Below are positions 47,963 to 60,116 of a stretch of DNA of 64,000 nt, in pieces. Under the pieces are notes generated by a model, which worked only from the letters and a program-made list of their open reading frames with translations, had not been told where the DNA came from and did no database searches. The DNA comes from Sternotherus odoratus. Its lineage: Eukaryota > Chordata > Testudines > Kinosternidae. The position numbers and the translations under genes are program-made. Where the stretch lies: NCBI GenBank assembly GCA_032164245.1, contig JAVMKO010000003.1, positions 96,650,054-96,714,053 on the forward strand. Reading direction: 5' to 3'. Position 1 is the stretch's first letter; each line of letters opens with the position of its first letter.

Positions 47963-48647
47963 GGAGTTACAGTTTGAGGCGTGTCCATGATATACCAATA
48001 TAACTTTGTAGCATAGAACTATGTTGCTCAGGGGTGTGGAAAATCTGCAGCACTCTAAGTGTAAAGAAGCTCAGCACTTGGTCATGCTGATAGGTCAGCA
48101 TTACTGATGGGATGCTGTTGGCCCCCTGACAGCTGCTAGAAGAGGAGAGTATCCCTTGATCAATAATGCTAATATATGCAACCCCCTCCACCATGCCTGA
48201 TACCCCAGGCACACATAGACAGTGGAGGTACCTGCTCTGGGACAGGTTGAGCTGTGTGTGCTACTGCTAAGACCACAGGTTTTGCTCTCAGTGCTGGCTT
48301 GTCTCTGTGCCCCCGCTCTGCAGCCCTGTTCTGCTGCATGTCCCGGGGTTGTGCTGCTGCTCGCCCTGGGTGGACACCAGGGGCCCAGCCTGGTTGCGGC
48401 TCTAGAAGCTGCCACAGTACCAAGGCTGTGTGTGGCCCCGAGGCCATGGCATGAGTTGCAGCAGCTGAGGGCAGGGCTGCGGAAGTCCTGGCGCTGCAAG
48501 GGGCTGGAGCCATGTCCAGGAGGTGGCTGTGTGCGGGCACGTTGTGTAGGAGGGAGTGGGAGAGCAATGGGCGTGGTTGCGGGTGAATAGGGACCTGCCC
48601 TTCTGTGCCTGGAGCCCCTGGGTGCAGGTGGAGCCGTGGCCACACTA

Positions 48648-49438
48648 GGGTGACCAACTGTCCCAATTTTATAGGGACAGTCCGGATATTTGGGGCTTTG
48701 TCTTATATAGGTGCCTCTCATCCTCACTTGAGCACAGTCAGGTTTTCGACTGGAATGCTGGGTCAACAAGGGACCCTGGTGGTTCCGGTCAGCACTGGTG
48801 ACTGGGCTGTTTAAAGTCCAGTTGGTGTGGCTGGTAGGCTCCTTACCTGGCTTTGCACAGCTCCCCAGAAGCAGCAACATGTTCCTCCACTCCTAGACGG
48901 AGGGATAGCTAGGGGGGCTCTGCGCGCTACCCCTGCCTTGAACTCTGGCTCCACAGGTCCCATTGGCCAGGAACTGCAGGGGGGTTGTGGGGGTAGTGCC
49001 TGTGGGCAGAGGTAGCACACACCATATGGAGCTGCCCCTATGCCTAGGAGCCAAGAGACATGTCGCTGCTTCCAGGGAAAAACCCCTCCCCCAGGTAAGT
49101 GCTGCCTGGAGTCCTCTCCTGCACCCAACCCCTCTTGTACCCCAATCCCAACCCTGAGCCCCTCCCACACTTTGAACTCCTCATCCCTGGCCCCACCACA
49201 GAACCCCCCACCCCCAGTTGGAGCCCTCACCCCCTCCTGCAGCCCAACCCCCTGCCCCCGCCCTGGGGACATGAGCGAGCGAGTGGGGTGGGAAGAATGA
49301 GCAAGGAAGGCCGGAGGGTGGAAGGGGGGATTCGGCGAAGGGGCTGGGAATTCAGTTTTGTGCCACCCTGATTAGAAAGTTGGACACTCAACCACTGCCC
49401 CACCCCCCGATTTTTCACACTTATCCGGTCACCCGGCT
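48648..49438. mobile_element. DNA transposon with gggtgacc ends
   Basis: gggtgaccaactgtcccaat at the left and ttatccggtcaccc at the right are inverted. The 11-mer CCACACTAGGG occurs at 48640-48650 and again at 49439-49449, consistent with a duplicated target. The interior is C-rich, with open frames on both strands that look spurious. It abuts the CpG island that follows. Confidence 0.65.
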
Positions 49439-49489
49439 CCACACTAGGGCCGGGGCACCCAGTTAACACGATTCGGTTTCCTACCCTTT

Positions 49490-49906
49490 GGTTCAAGTGG
49501 TGCCAACACCGCGCGTGGCCCCGAGGGGGCGGGGCGGGGCTCGCTGGTTGCCGGTGACGTGGCCGGGCCCGGCCGGCGTCTCGCGGCGCACGGGGGGGGG
49601 GGGAGTAACCAGGGTGCAGTTTCGTGTCCCTGTCCGCCCCCCGTAGCGCGCTCGCGCCTCACTCCCCTAGCACGTGCGCACGGAGGAGTTTTCCCCCCAC
49701 TCCCCCACGAACAAGAGGCTCGGGGTTGTGGCTCTGTTGCGTCTGGGTGTCACGTGACAGACCCCGGTGTGACGTGGCGGTTGGATGACACATACGGAAG
49801 CGCCGCGGCTGATTCTGCCACGGTCGGATGTGAGGCTGCGGCTCGTGTCCGACTCTCTTGCGGGAGGAGGCGCCACCGCCGCCGCCACTGCGCATGCGGC
49901 TCGGAG
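49490..49906 (+). promoter_or_regulatory. Second CpG-island promoter inside TMEM181 intron 1
   Basis: A GC- and CpG-rich island of about 0.9 kb (49490-50350) sits in an otherwise AT-rich intron. It carries several classical promoter motifs: GC boxes at about 49526-49540, TGACGT at 49555-49560, E-box TCACGTGA at 49750-49757, CRE-like TGACGTGG at 49770-49777, CGGAAG (ETS) at 49795-49800 and the NRF1 motif TGCGCATGCGG at 49889-49899. The motifs run up to a strong ATG and splice donor. Unlike the GC-rich transposon cores in this window, it has no tandem repetition and no terminal inverted repeats. Confidence 0.75.
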
Positions 49907-49914
49907 ATGGAGCT
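49907..49914 (+). CDS. TMEM181: Putative alternative first coding exon of TMEM181
   Basis: ATG GAG CT (49907-49914) is followed directly by the consensus donor gtgagt. It leaves two bases, exactly what exon 2 needs, so splicing gives Met-Glu-Leu-Leu-Ala-Pro-Met-Arg-Leu-Tyr, the exon 2 frame. GAG ATG G is a fair Kozak context. An ATG at 49894 is closer to the 5' end but out of phase with exon 2. Position, phase and CpG-island context agree; transcription itself is inferred. Confidence 0.6.
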
Positions 49915-51925
49915 GTGAGTGGGGGGTGTAGGGCGGGGGCGCCTCGGGCTCCGCGCTGTGCCCACGGCGGGCGGGTCCCGCTCCTCGCCACCCCCCCCCC
50001 CCCGTCCTGGTCCTACCCTGGGCGCCGGGTCCAGGTGTTGACCCCCCCGCCAGTGACGCTCCGGGCCCTGTGCAGAGCCCCCCGCTCACTCACCCCCACC
50101 CCCGGGCGGGGCTGTGCCCTACGCCGGGCCAGAGAAAATGGGGGGGTCGCTCCGGGCCTTGTGCTCTGTGACCCTCCCCATGGTGTCCGTCTCCCCCCGC
50201 CAGCCCCTGCTGCCCGCGCCCTGTGGGACACCCCCCGGGGGAGCGCTCAGCCGCCTCGCCGCTGGCTCCTGGGGGAGCGTAGCGGGGAAACAAGGTGACC
50301 CAGGCTCCCCCCCGGGACCGTGGGGTAGGCAAGGAGCGTGGCCTCGGAAAGGCTGCTTCAGTGCGAGCAGCCTCCTTCCCGCGTGTCTGCTCATCCCCGA
50401 GACTGTTCCCATTGGGGGGGGGGGGGGCTCTTGTTCCGTGGGGATGTGCGGTTGAGAAGTTTGAAGTCCCGTTGGCCTGTTTGGCAGTGAGAGGGGTGAT
50501 TGGGTGGGAGAAAGAACAAAGCGGATGCGTTGGACGATTTAAGTTGTAGTCCCTTGAGCATTGTGTTTTTAAGTGTATTTCAAAGGTGTCTAGAGCCTTG
50601 GCTGTGTGTCCTTTGGTGGGGGGCTGTTTTTAGATAGAAGTGAAAGGAAAAGGTATAGGAAACCTCATCTGAATCAGAGCATTGGACCTAACCTAGTTAA
50701 ATAGTAACTTGATCCTCGAGGTCAGAGTTTCTCAACTTTTTGCTGCCTTCCTATACTGTGTCAGGGAGATCTCAGGGACTGGTGCTGGTCCATGAACTGA
50801 TCGCTGAGCAGCACTGCCCAGGTGAATGCAGCTCTCTTAGGAAGGTTGCTTTGGTTTAAGGGCCTGCTACCGTGGTGTTTGAAGATGCATTAGATATACA
50901 GTTATGATTTAGTTTGCTGTTGAATTCTAAGGCGGTTCTGATTTTTGTGTTTACTTATGTGTACTGTTTTCAGTGTGCAGACTTTATTTGGGAATTGGGG
51001 TAGAATGTTTGCTACTCTAGGCAAACTTGAAATGTCACAATCATGAATTGCTAAATATTATACTTCCTCTAATACAAACCTGGCAATATTCACTCATTTG
51101 GAGACAAGTTTGATTTTGACAGCCACATAATATAAACATAGTGTTGAAAGTCTCTTTCCTTTGAAGGTTTTTGCATTGTGTGTTTCAGGCCAGGTCTATG
51201 CTATAAACTTACATTGGTATAACTATCGCAGAGACATGCCAGCTGCTTCTGGGAGCATTGTAGGGTCAGGGCAGGGGGGGAGCTTGCTTTAGCCCTGGTG
51301 CGCCCGCCTAACTTTTAGTGGCCAGAGATTGAGACCGACTGGCAGAGGCTCTGGAATCAACTAGTTGATCACGATCTACCGGTTGGTGATCAGTGGTCTG
51401 CATGTGTAGGTCATGGTAATGCCAACTACATTAGTACAGCGTTTCTGGAAATACTGAGTCTTTACACCAGAATTTCCCTTCCTTTATTTTTGTGCCCTCC
51501 GCTGTAAGTTGATGTGTGCATTTGTCTTTAACTTATCCAGTGGCCCAGGAAAATATCTCTAAGATTTGTTAGTCACTTGAACATACACTTGCAGACCAAG
51601 CTAACGTGCCTAGTTAAGAATTTACCTTTGCCCTTCCTAGAAGACTTCCATATTCTTTATTCTCTGGAAAAGATTTTCAAATTGCATGTTTAAGTGGGCA
51701 GTTATTGTCTTGCATTTATATACTTAATACCTTTCATCCTAAAGTCTTTTACAGATTTAGCAATAAATGTATATAGGGGTCACTTTGCCTGCCACTTTTG
51801 TGCAGCCACCTCTAGGTTAGAGCATGTCAATTTAACAGTACAGAGAAAGTACACAATGGTTCAGATGGGAAAGTGAAAACCCCTGTACCCAATTAAAGTT
51901 CTAGAAATGATTGTAGACTGTGACT
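49915..51925. other. TMEM181 intron 1 after the alternative exon
   Basis: Remainder of the CpG island to about 50350 (C and G homopolymers near 49990 and 50415), then AT-rich intron. A MITE end (ggccaggtctatgctataaa) lies near 51188. No further exon. Confidence 0.5.
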
Positions 51926-51927
51926 AT

Positions 51928-52210
51928 CAGGGTGGATTTGATTTAAATCAAATTAATTTAAATCGCTATTTAAATCCCTAGTTGGAATATACAAAATAAG
52001 CAGTCAAAGTAAATTATACTTTTGTGGCAATGCAGAAAGGAATAATTTTGAGCCCTGTAACTTGCAAAGTTTTTCGAATATCCTCCCCTCCACTTGGCTG
52101 GCAGGTTGATCTTAATGATAGTATAAAAAACCTGCTGCATCATTATCCATAAATTCACTATCACCATATTACTGTACCTAGGATTTTCCATTGAGATCTG
52201 CAACTTGGGA
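51928..52210 (+). repeat. AT-rich DNA-transposon fragment (gatttaaatc family)
   Basis: Begins cagggtggatttgatttaaa, the mirror of the end at 33143. Right border not found. Confidence 0.55.
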
Positions 52211-52811
52211 CGAGACTTTCACTGACTTGGTGATTGGTCGTAGTTGTATAATTATATTTTTAGATCAATCATTGAGAATACTTGAGTATATTAAGAAAAC
52301 CTTTGTTGGCTGGCCAAACCATAAGAATCACTCTCTATTCTAGAAGCTAAAATAGAGTAACTCGGAAAAGGAGATATGGTGGAGAGTTGGCATAGTCTTG
52401 TATCTGTCAGTGACCAAATGACAAGGATAAGTTGGCCTGCTGGATGTATGTGGGGCTCATTATATTAAAATCTCTTCCTCAGACTACTCAAGTTGTGGAC
52501 GTTGACAGAAACTTTACTGAAGGAATAGAGTGAGATCACAGCTGCTCTTTCATGGAAAGGGAAAGATTACTGGTCATATTTCTTTCCAAGATGACAGTAC
52601 TAAATTCACTACTAGTTTCATGGTGGGCAGTTTAGGCAAGTATTAAGCACTTCTATATTGACTTTGATATTTACCTTGTTGCCTCAATCTAACTTTATCA
52701 ATTTCTAGGCTCCTTTTTGTCCTCCTCCTTCATTTGTCATTATGTCATTCTCCTTCTCTGAGCTATTCTTGATTGGCCTTAGTTCTTTCTTCAGCCCCAG
52801 CTGTTCAACTT

Positions 52812-53032
52812 AGGCCTTGTCTACTCTGCCACTTCAAGTTTCTCACTCAGGGGTGTGAAAGAACACTCTTTTAGCACTGCAAGTTTTAGTGCTGTAAAGT
52901 GGCCGTGTAGAGACAGTGCACCAATGCTGGGAGCTACTCCCCTCATGAGGGTGGTATTTTACAGCATTGGGAGAGCTCTCTCCAGCACTCTGCCACGACT
53001 ACTCAGGCTTGTTATAACATTGCTAGTGAAGA
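52812..53032. mobile_element. MITE, probably hAT- or Harbinger-type
   Basis: Starts aggccttgtctactctgcc and ends tagtgaagacat, with internal ttttagcactgcaagtttta and tttacagcattgggagagct. Directly followed by the next MITE. Confidence 0.5.
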
Positions 53033-53044
53033 CATAGTTTCTGT

Positions 53045-53333
53045 GGGGGTAGGTCTTCACTACCCACTGGATCGGTGGGTAGCAATCGATCTTTTGGCGA
53101 TTGATTTATCGCGTCTCATTAAGATGCGATAAATCAATCGCCAGCAGTGCACCCCTCGACTCCGTAAATCCAGCTTGCCGCAAGGCGCAAGCTGATGTCA
53201 ACGGGGAGTGCACTGCCAATATGAGGATGGCAGGTAAGTCGGCTGAAGATACGCCGGCTTCAGCTACGTTATTCACATAGCTGAAGTTGTGTATCTTCAG
53301 TCGACACCCCCCCCCCCAGTGTAGACCAGCCCT
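53045..53333. mobile_element. Harbinger-like MITE
   Basis: ggtaggtcttcactacccac at the left, agtgtagaccagccctta at the right; internal tcgcgtctcattaagatgcg foldback and tagctgaagt arms. Same family as 16337-16619. Confidence 0.78.
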
Positions 53334-53651
53334 TAGTGACCAAGACTTTAATAACTTCCTATCCTCCTCCCCAGCCTTCTTTTTGAACTTTGTCTCACTA
53401 ATATGACCATTTCAAAAGCTGTTTCCTCCTTTGTGATTTTGATGTCCTCATTTAGTGTGATGCCAGTCTGTTTGATGTTTTTATTATCCTTTATCCACCT
53501 GAATGTTTTTTTACATCTGTAAAATTCTGTTTTTGTTATCTGCAACATGCTCAGAATCCATGGTGATACTTCTATCTAGTATATGAAACAGCCATTAGCC
53601 CATTGTAGAATAAGACCAGTTATTCTTAGTTGGAGAGAACTGAAACTGTTA

Positions 53652-53673
53652 AAAGGAAGGAAGGAAGGAAAAA
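53652..53673. repeat. (GGAA)n microsatellite
   Basis: aaggaaggaaggaagg tract. Confidence 0.8.
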
Positions 53674-54096
53674 GTGATTGAAATGGATAGTCCAAAATTC
53701 ATATTTTGTGTACCAACGACTAAGTCTAGAAAAATGAGATATTCTAAAGTATATGGGTTAATAATGTTGACAGCTGGGACAAGAAAAAAAAACAACGAAG
53801 AGGACCTGATACTCTGTGTGCTTTTCTGTTCACTTGTATCTCATTGTATGTGGTCAACAAATTTACCAAACAGCTTCTAACCCAGGCTAGTACCAAAGTG
53901 GGTAGGGAGGGCAGTTGGGTTCAGGCTCCGTATTCTGCTGAAAAGCCAAGTGTGCATCTCCTGTTACTCCTCCCTGGCTGTTGCTGTGGTGAAAGGCAGC
54001 ATAGACATGCATCCAGTAGTATTTCCTGCAATGTGCTGCCCCTGGATCTTGAGGATGTGGGAGTATCTTTATAGGCTCTGCCTGGAAGGTGTATGG

Positions 54097-55575
54097 CATT
54101 GGTTCTCAAACTGGGGGTCGTGAGCCCTGATCCCCAGGGCAGACTGCCGGCTCCTGCCCCAGCTCCAGCCCCAATCCTCATTGCAGGCTTCAGCCCCAAT
54201 CTCCGCGGTGGGTGACCCGGCCCCTGCAGCAGGCTGCCGGCTCCAGCCCCTATCCCTGGGGAGGAGCAGTGGAGTAGCAAGTTCAGAGCCCTGACCCCGG
54301 GAAGAAGCAGCAAGTCCGGGGCAGTGGGGCAGCGGTTCTGCGAGCCCTGAAACTGGGGTGCCAGGACTGCGATTCTCAACCCCAGCGCAGCAGTGGGGCT
54401 GCAAGCCCCAAGCTCCAACCCTGGGGCAGAGCGGCACAGCGAGCCCCGACCCCGGGGCAGCTGGGCTGAGAGCCCCGACCACAGCGCAGTGGGGTGGCTG
54501 GGCTGCTACCCCAGAGCAGCAGGGCTGCGAGCCCTGAGCCCTGACCCTGGGCGGATCAGCAGGGATGCCAACCCCGACCTCCGACTCCGGGGTGGAGTGG
54601 CGAGCCCCGACCCTGGGGTGGCAGGGTGGCGGAGCTGCGAGCCCTGACAGTGGCACAGTGGCGGAGCTGCAAGCTCCGAGCTCCCACCCTGGGGCAGAGC
54701 AGCACGGCGAGCCCCGACCCCAGAGCAGAGTGGCGCGGCGAGCCCCAACCCCAGGGTGGTGGGGTGGCTGGGCTGAGAGCCTTGACCCCGGGGCGGCTGG
54801 GCTGTGAGCCCCGGGCGGATCGGTAGGGATGCCAGCCCCAACCCCCAACTCTGGGGCAGAATTGCGGGGCGACGAGCCCCGACCCTGGGGTGGTAGGGCG
54901 CCGGGGCTGCAAACCCCGGCAGGGCTGCGAGCCTCAAGCCCCGACTCGGCGCAAAGGCGCTGCGAGCTATGAGCCCCGACCCAGAGTTGCGGGGCTGCAA
55001 ACCCAAGCCCTGACCCCGGGTGGAGCAATGAGCCCTGAGCCGGAGCTGCAGGGTTGCAATACTGGAGCAGTGGAGCTGCAAGCCCCAAGCCCCGACCCCA
55101 GCGCAGCGGAGTGGAGCTGCAAGCCGCAACCCCAGGGTGGAGCTGCGGGGCTGCGAGCCAGGAGCCCGACACCCAACTCCAGTGCCAGCAGGCGGTTGTG
55201 AACCTGAGCCCTAAAATGACTGTAATCCCTGACCCCAAACCCTGCGCTAGGCTGAGAGCCCCTGCACCCCGCAACCCTGATCTCTGCACCAGGCTGTGAA
55301 CCCTGACACGCACACACCCCATTGTTTCAGGTCATTAATTACTGTCAAGTATTAAAATAAAGATTTACTTAAAAATAACTTTTCTAAAAAATGTTTTACT
55401 CTTGATTTAAAAGCCACGAGAAAAGCAGTGACAAATTCATTTTAAGCAATAGGGTTTAAATCTAGTATTTAATAGTGTTAAATATCAAAAATGTGTTTAA
55501 TTTCTAATGGGGGGGTCACACTCAGAGGCTTGGTTTTCAAAAGGGGTTGCCAATAAAAAAGTTTGAGAACCACTG
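54097..55575. mobile_element. hAT-type element with a 1.1-kb GC-rich tandem core
   Basis: cattggttctcaaactgggg at the left and gtttgagaaccactg at the right are hAT-Charlie-style inverted ends; GTATGG lies at both flanks. The core 54130-55300 repeats units of the type gagccccgaccctggggc / ggctgcgagcccc. The AT-rich part 55320-55560 is ordinary element sequence. The 417-codon minus-strand frame over the core is repeat-driven. Confidence 0.85.
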
Positions 55576-55579
55576 GGTA

Positions 55580-57910
55580 TGGTTAAAAAAAATAGAACTC
55601 CCCTTACCTTGGCCTCCTTGTGTGTCATTGTTACTTGAACACTCAAGTTCCTGGCTGCTCTGAAAGATGGGAATCGCCATTCTCATGGGACTTGATAGAT
55701 CTCTACCCTCCCGGTGGGAGGCAGGGTTTTGTTCAGTGGTCTGCCCTTTCTGAAGGATCTAGACAGGTATAATACTGGCTACAGCTGTACTCTCCTGAAC
55801 AATTTCCATTGCTGAGAAAGCAGGTGTTCACAAGTTTTGTTCATGACAGCATAGAGACTTAATAGCTCAGGGGATTAGTATGGGAACACGGAGCATCTCA
55901 CGTCCAGATCATCTCTTTAAAATCTGACCCAGCCTGGGAGTCAGATTTGAAAGATTATCATTATAACCATTTGGTGACTTCTGTGAAATTAGTTGTCCTG
56001 TTCAGTCTGTGGGGAACAGATGCAGTATTACCTACACCATCTGCTTAAAAATACGGAGGCTTTTAAAAAGTGGATTGTTTGCCTTCTGGTTTTGCATCTT
56101 TAGGGCTTCATATTTTTAAACTCTTCTCTGTAAACATAAGGGCTAGAAATTTAGTTTACATTAAAATTTTGGCTTTCATTCCCAGGAGCTGGAGCTTTAA
56201 AGAAAAACACAAAATATTGTGAGGCTTGTGATAAAATCATGAGAACTGGCAGCAATGTAGGCCTCTGCATCACAGTTTGATGCCCTTTTTAGATGTATTA
56301 TCAGTGGCCTATGATTGAGTCTGTATGTTGCTCACATTTCTTCATCCTGAATTCAAGGCTCTGTACAACAACAACTTTCTGCTCTCATTTTCTCCTCATC
56401 TCACTCCTTTCACATAAGTCCCCATCTCCGTGCTCCCTTTATTTCCTTCTTCCGTTCTCATCTTCATGCCTTCTTCTATGCTGCCCCTTTTGCTTAGAAC
56501 AGTCTTTCTTGTGTTCCAGCCCCACTTCACTGAAATCCTTCCTTGCATACAGAACATTTATTTTCAAAGCCTTTCAGTGAGAACTCACCAGTAACCGAAG
56601 TTTAAATTATTTTAAATAAACATATTGGTGAAAGATGTGAAAACTGCTCACTGTATGCTTAATGCCCAGTGGTCCCCCAGAGACTTATCCCCCTTCTCAG
56701 TATTTCCTGTGTTTCTCAGTATTTACTGTCTTCCTCTTTCTCCCCAAGTAGTCTTTGTCATTTTGTTGTTTTTTAATACAAGATTGTATGTTCCTTTCTT
56801 CTCAGCAAAGCCCATGTTGTCTTAATCAGCTGTAAAATACTTTGTACACCTATGACACAATCTAATAATAAGCGAACATAAAAATGGAGCTGCCATTTGT
56901 AGAAGTGGTTTTTCCAGGGCAGGGTGGGGAAGCATGCACCATTGCTGCCCACATTATCTCTCTCCTATCTGTAAATACATGTCCCTGGTTGTCAAGCCAG
57001 CTCCATAAATATTGTGAGTGAGGAGTCTTGTTACTTTAGGATTGTGGATACTCAGAAGAATGTTTTTTTAGTTGCATTTTGTGTCCATATTCAATGCTTT
57101 GAAATCTCTGATGAAATGAGATAAAAGTATGCATATGAAGAAATGACAAAACATTGTTTTATCTGATCCTGATATTAACTGCTTCAGGATATTCTGCAAC
57201 TGTCTATGTAGCTACCTTTTATGATGTATGTTTATTTCTTTCCCAAAACAGTCTAAGAAATAGCCAATGTAGGACATTGCTAATTATGCAACAAATTCTG
57301 GGCCCTTTGAAAATGACAAATAGCACAACTTTGTGTCACATCTATCCAGTCACATCTATCCAGTCACATCTATTCAATGCAGTATGCACTGGTATATAAA
57401 CATATACCAGCTTTAAATCAGTATGTGTCCACACAAAAATTTGTACTGACTTAGCTAAACTAGTCAAGTTAAATCAATGCAAAACTGAGTAGTCTAAATG
57501 AGAAACTTACAGTTCTAATTTAAAGGGACATTGTTAATTTAAAAAACACACGTGTCTAAGGGACTTGTGCCAACTGTTGCAAGTGAAGAGTTATGTATCT
57601 GAAAGGTCAGAGAAATATTTTTCTTATGTACTTCTATTGTTTGCACATTTGACAACTTCCTATGGATAGTTAGTTTCACTCTTTTCTCTGTATAGTCAAT
57701 CAGTTTCTCCTGTTTTGTAGACCTTTTGCACAGCAGCAGGAGAGACAGACATTTAACGGGCCTTGGACTGCCAGGGTCAGGTGCTACCACAAGAATCCCG
57801 TAAACCCAGTTTGTGCAAACTTGCAGTGTGGACAGTGACTCATTTGCATCTGTCCTTACACCCATATTTTTGTTCTAAACCTGACTAATGCTTGGCTTTC
57901 CCCATGAGTG
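55580..57910. other. TMEM181 intron 1 sequence with only small repeat pieces
   Basis: The 10-mer tcacatctat is repeated three times at about 57338-57372. A MITE-like piece lies at about 57405-57480 (tgtgtccacacaaaaatttg). No exon supported. Confidence 0.5.
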
Positions 57911-57915
57911 AACTA

Positions 57916-58385
57916 AAGGGCTTGGCTACACTGGCACTTTATAGTGCAATAAAGCCACCAGGAGCTCTCTACCTTACTACCCGTCCGCACTATCAAGGTA
58001 CATAGAGCGCTCTGACTCCATGGCTGGAGCACTCCTAGTAATCCCCTTCCCCGAGAGGAATAACATTTGTTACGCTCTCGCTGGAGCACCATGGCACCAG
58101 TGTGGACACCTAATGCGCTCTGATTGGCCTCCGGAAGTGTCCCACAATGCCTGTTCTAGCCACTCTGGTCATCACTTTCGAACTCTGCTGCCCTGTCCTC
58201 TGGTGACCAACCATCAGACCCGCCCTTTAAATTCCCTGGGAATTTTGAAAATCCCCTTCCTGTTTGCTCAGCCAGGTGTGTGGAGTGCTCTCAGCGCATT
58301 TTTCCAGGTGACCATGCTTCCACGCACCAGGCGATTTCCCCAGCATGGAGTAACGGTGAGATGATTGACCTCATCAGTGTTCGGT
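57916..58385 (+). mobile_element. Harbinger-type relic with MYB/SANT-like coding start
   Basis: Left end gcttggctacactggcactt matches the MITE at 46824-47546. Further in, one frame reads PAWSNGEMIDLISVR (58340-58384), resembling the start of the MYB/SANT-like domain of Harbinger accessory proteins (xPAWxxxExxDLIxVW). A stop follows at once and the upstream frame is shifted, so it is a broken 5' part of a once longer element. Confidence 0.65.
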
Positions 58386-58917
58386 AGTCCACAGAACACA
58401 GTTTGAGAGCCTCTGCCTTAATGAATTTTATACTGTATTCTTCATGAATAAAATGCCTTATTATTCTTAAAATTTATTAAGGCCAAATCTGTGATCAGTG
58501 TTTCCTTGACATGAACACTTACATGCAATTTTGATTCAAATGGTATCTCCTTAGCATATTGCATCAAATTGTAGAAGTAATTGCTGGTGCACATATACTG
58601 TACATGAGCCTGAGAATCCTTAAGCTGGACACAGCCCTAGATAGGGCCTGAACCAAAATCCACATCTGAATTGCAGATTGAACCCCACTTTCTAATGGGT
58701 TGAACACTCCAAACTTTGGGAAAGATCAGATTTGGATCCAGAGTCTGAACCTGCACATCTAGCAGCATCCAGGTTTGGAGTTTGTCTCATCCCATTATAT
58801 AGATGAAGTTCTGGGACCATATTTATAGAAAATGGGTGGAAAGCTGTATCTCAGTTAAGGGATACAGGTCATCAGCTTTCGCTCTTGTGGTTAGGAATAT
58901 GGTACCCTCACAATACC

Positions 58918-58936
58918 CTGTGTGTGTGTGTGTGTC
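58918..58936. repeat. (GT)n microsatellite
   Basis: Nine gt units. Confidence 0.85.
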
Positions 58937-59156
58937 TGTATATCAGTTGAGCTCAAATAGAGAACTTTTTTTTCTGACTGGGAGAAGTTAAGAAAACTCT
59001 TTCCCACACTTAGATCCTAGGGTAGCAGAAAATGCTTTTGGCATGAAAGAAATGGTAAATGCTGTTTAAAGTAGTAGAACAAGGAAAAAATTCACGTTCT
59101 TTAGTGTGTGGTATTTTCAACCTAACTACTTAGGGGAAAAAAATCATGAGAGTTGG

Positions 59157-59914
59157 TGTCATAAGTGTAAAGTGCTGGAGAGGGTTATCCTGTCTGTATG
59201 GGGTTAATGTTACCTGAGAACAAGTGACGTAAGAGCTTCCCTGCCACGAGGCAGGGAGGGAGTTAGTTTTGAGTTTGGCCTGCCGTGCTAGCGTGGGCAC
59301 GGGTCCCAGAGTTCATCTCTAGCTATGGGGAATGACTCCATTTTCCTTCTTATATTCCTAATTAGCTGACTGTAAGTAATACTTTGATTCCCATAAGTTC
59401 TGTACCTATTTGGGGTGTCTCTATCCTTTTCAGAGGGGAAGTTAGAGGACTCTAGATTGTGAAGTGTACTGTAAGTCCATGTTCTATTCTCTTTTCTTTA
59501 TTAAATCTTCTTAGTTATAAAAGCGTTTGGTTTATTTCCCTTAAGGTTCTCTCTGGTTTCAGACTAGGGAGGAAGGGGAGTAGGTATAAGGATCAGCTCA
59601 GTGCATGAGCTGAAGAGCGGAGTCTGTCTCTCTCTCTACCTTCGGGCGAGGAGGGGGAGGGGAAACAGCCTCTGAGTGTCTGGCTCTCAGGGAGGGAGAC
59701 AGTTAGGGGGGAGTCTGGGTACCCCACTCCAGGGCCTTGGAGATTTACTCAGATGGTGGCAGCTGGATTCCCCAAGTTCCAAACTGGTAGAGTGTGGAAT
59801 CTGGGGGTGTAGAGAATTAACTTCAGCTGGGGAGCAGCTGAAGTTAGTTGGTCTGGCATAAGAGAGTCCCTTCTCTGTACCCGGGGTTCAGAGAAGGGGG
59901 GTGACACTCTTACA
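59157..59914 (+). mobile_element. Solo LTR with perfect GTTGG target duplication
   Basis: TGTCATAAGTGT at the left and GACACTCTTACA at the right give TG...CA ends with short inverted repeats; GTTGG flanks both sides (59152-59156, 59915-59919). Within the 758 bp are attaaatcttc (possible ATTAAA poly(A) signal near 59502) and TATAAAAG near 59516. No internal retroviral genes remain. It ends 202 bp before TMEM181 exon 2. Orientation is judged from the ATTAAA and TATA sequences and is tentative. Confidence 0.82.
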
Positions 59915-60116
59915 GTTGGTGATACTGAGTATGCGGGGCTAGAAGGACACTGTTCTGCTTGCTCTGTAAAAGTGCATCATTGATGGATTCTTCTTGGTAT
60001 TCCACATTACCACAGAAATTGGGGTTTTTTTTATTATTGAGGACTGTCCGATGCAGTCTCTTCTTACAAGTGCCATTACTGAGTGTTAATTCTGGACTTC
60101 CTTTTACTTCCTGCAG

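Noticed and set aside
48101..48880. 259-codon minus-strand open frame
   Set aside because: Crosses from intron into the gggtgacc element; no domain, no splice logic, overlapping frames on both strands in GC-rich DNA.
49894..49896. ATG at 49894 as start of the alternative TMEM181 exon
   Set aside because: It is out of phase with exon 2 after splicing at 49915; the ATG at 49907 is in phase.
54069..55322. 417-codon open frame on the minus strand
   Set aside because: It covers the GC-rich tandem core of a hAT element; composition is Ala/Gly/Pro/Ser repetition, other frames and the other strand are open too, and no domain is visible.
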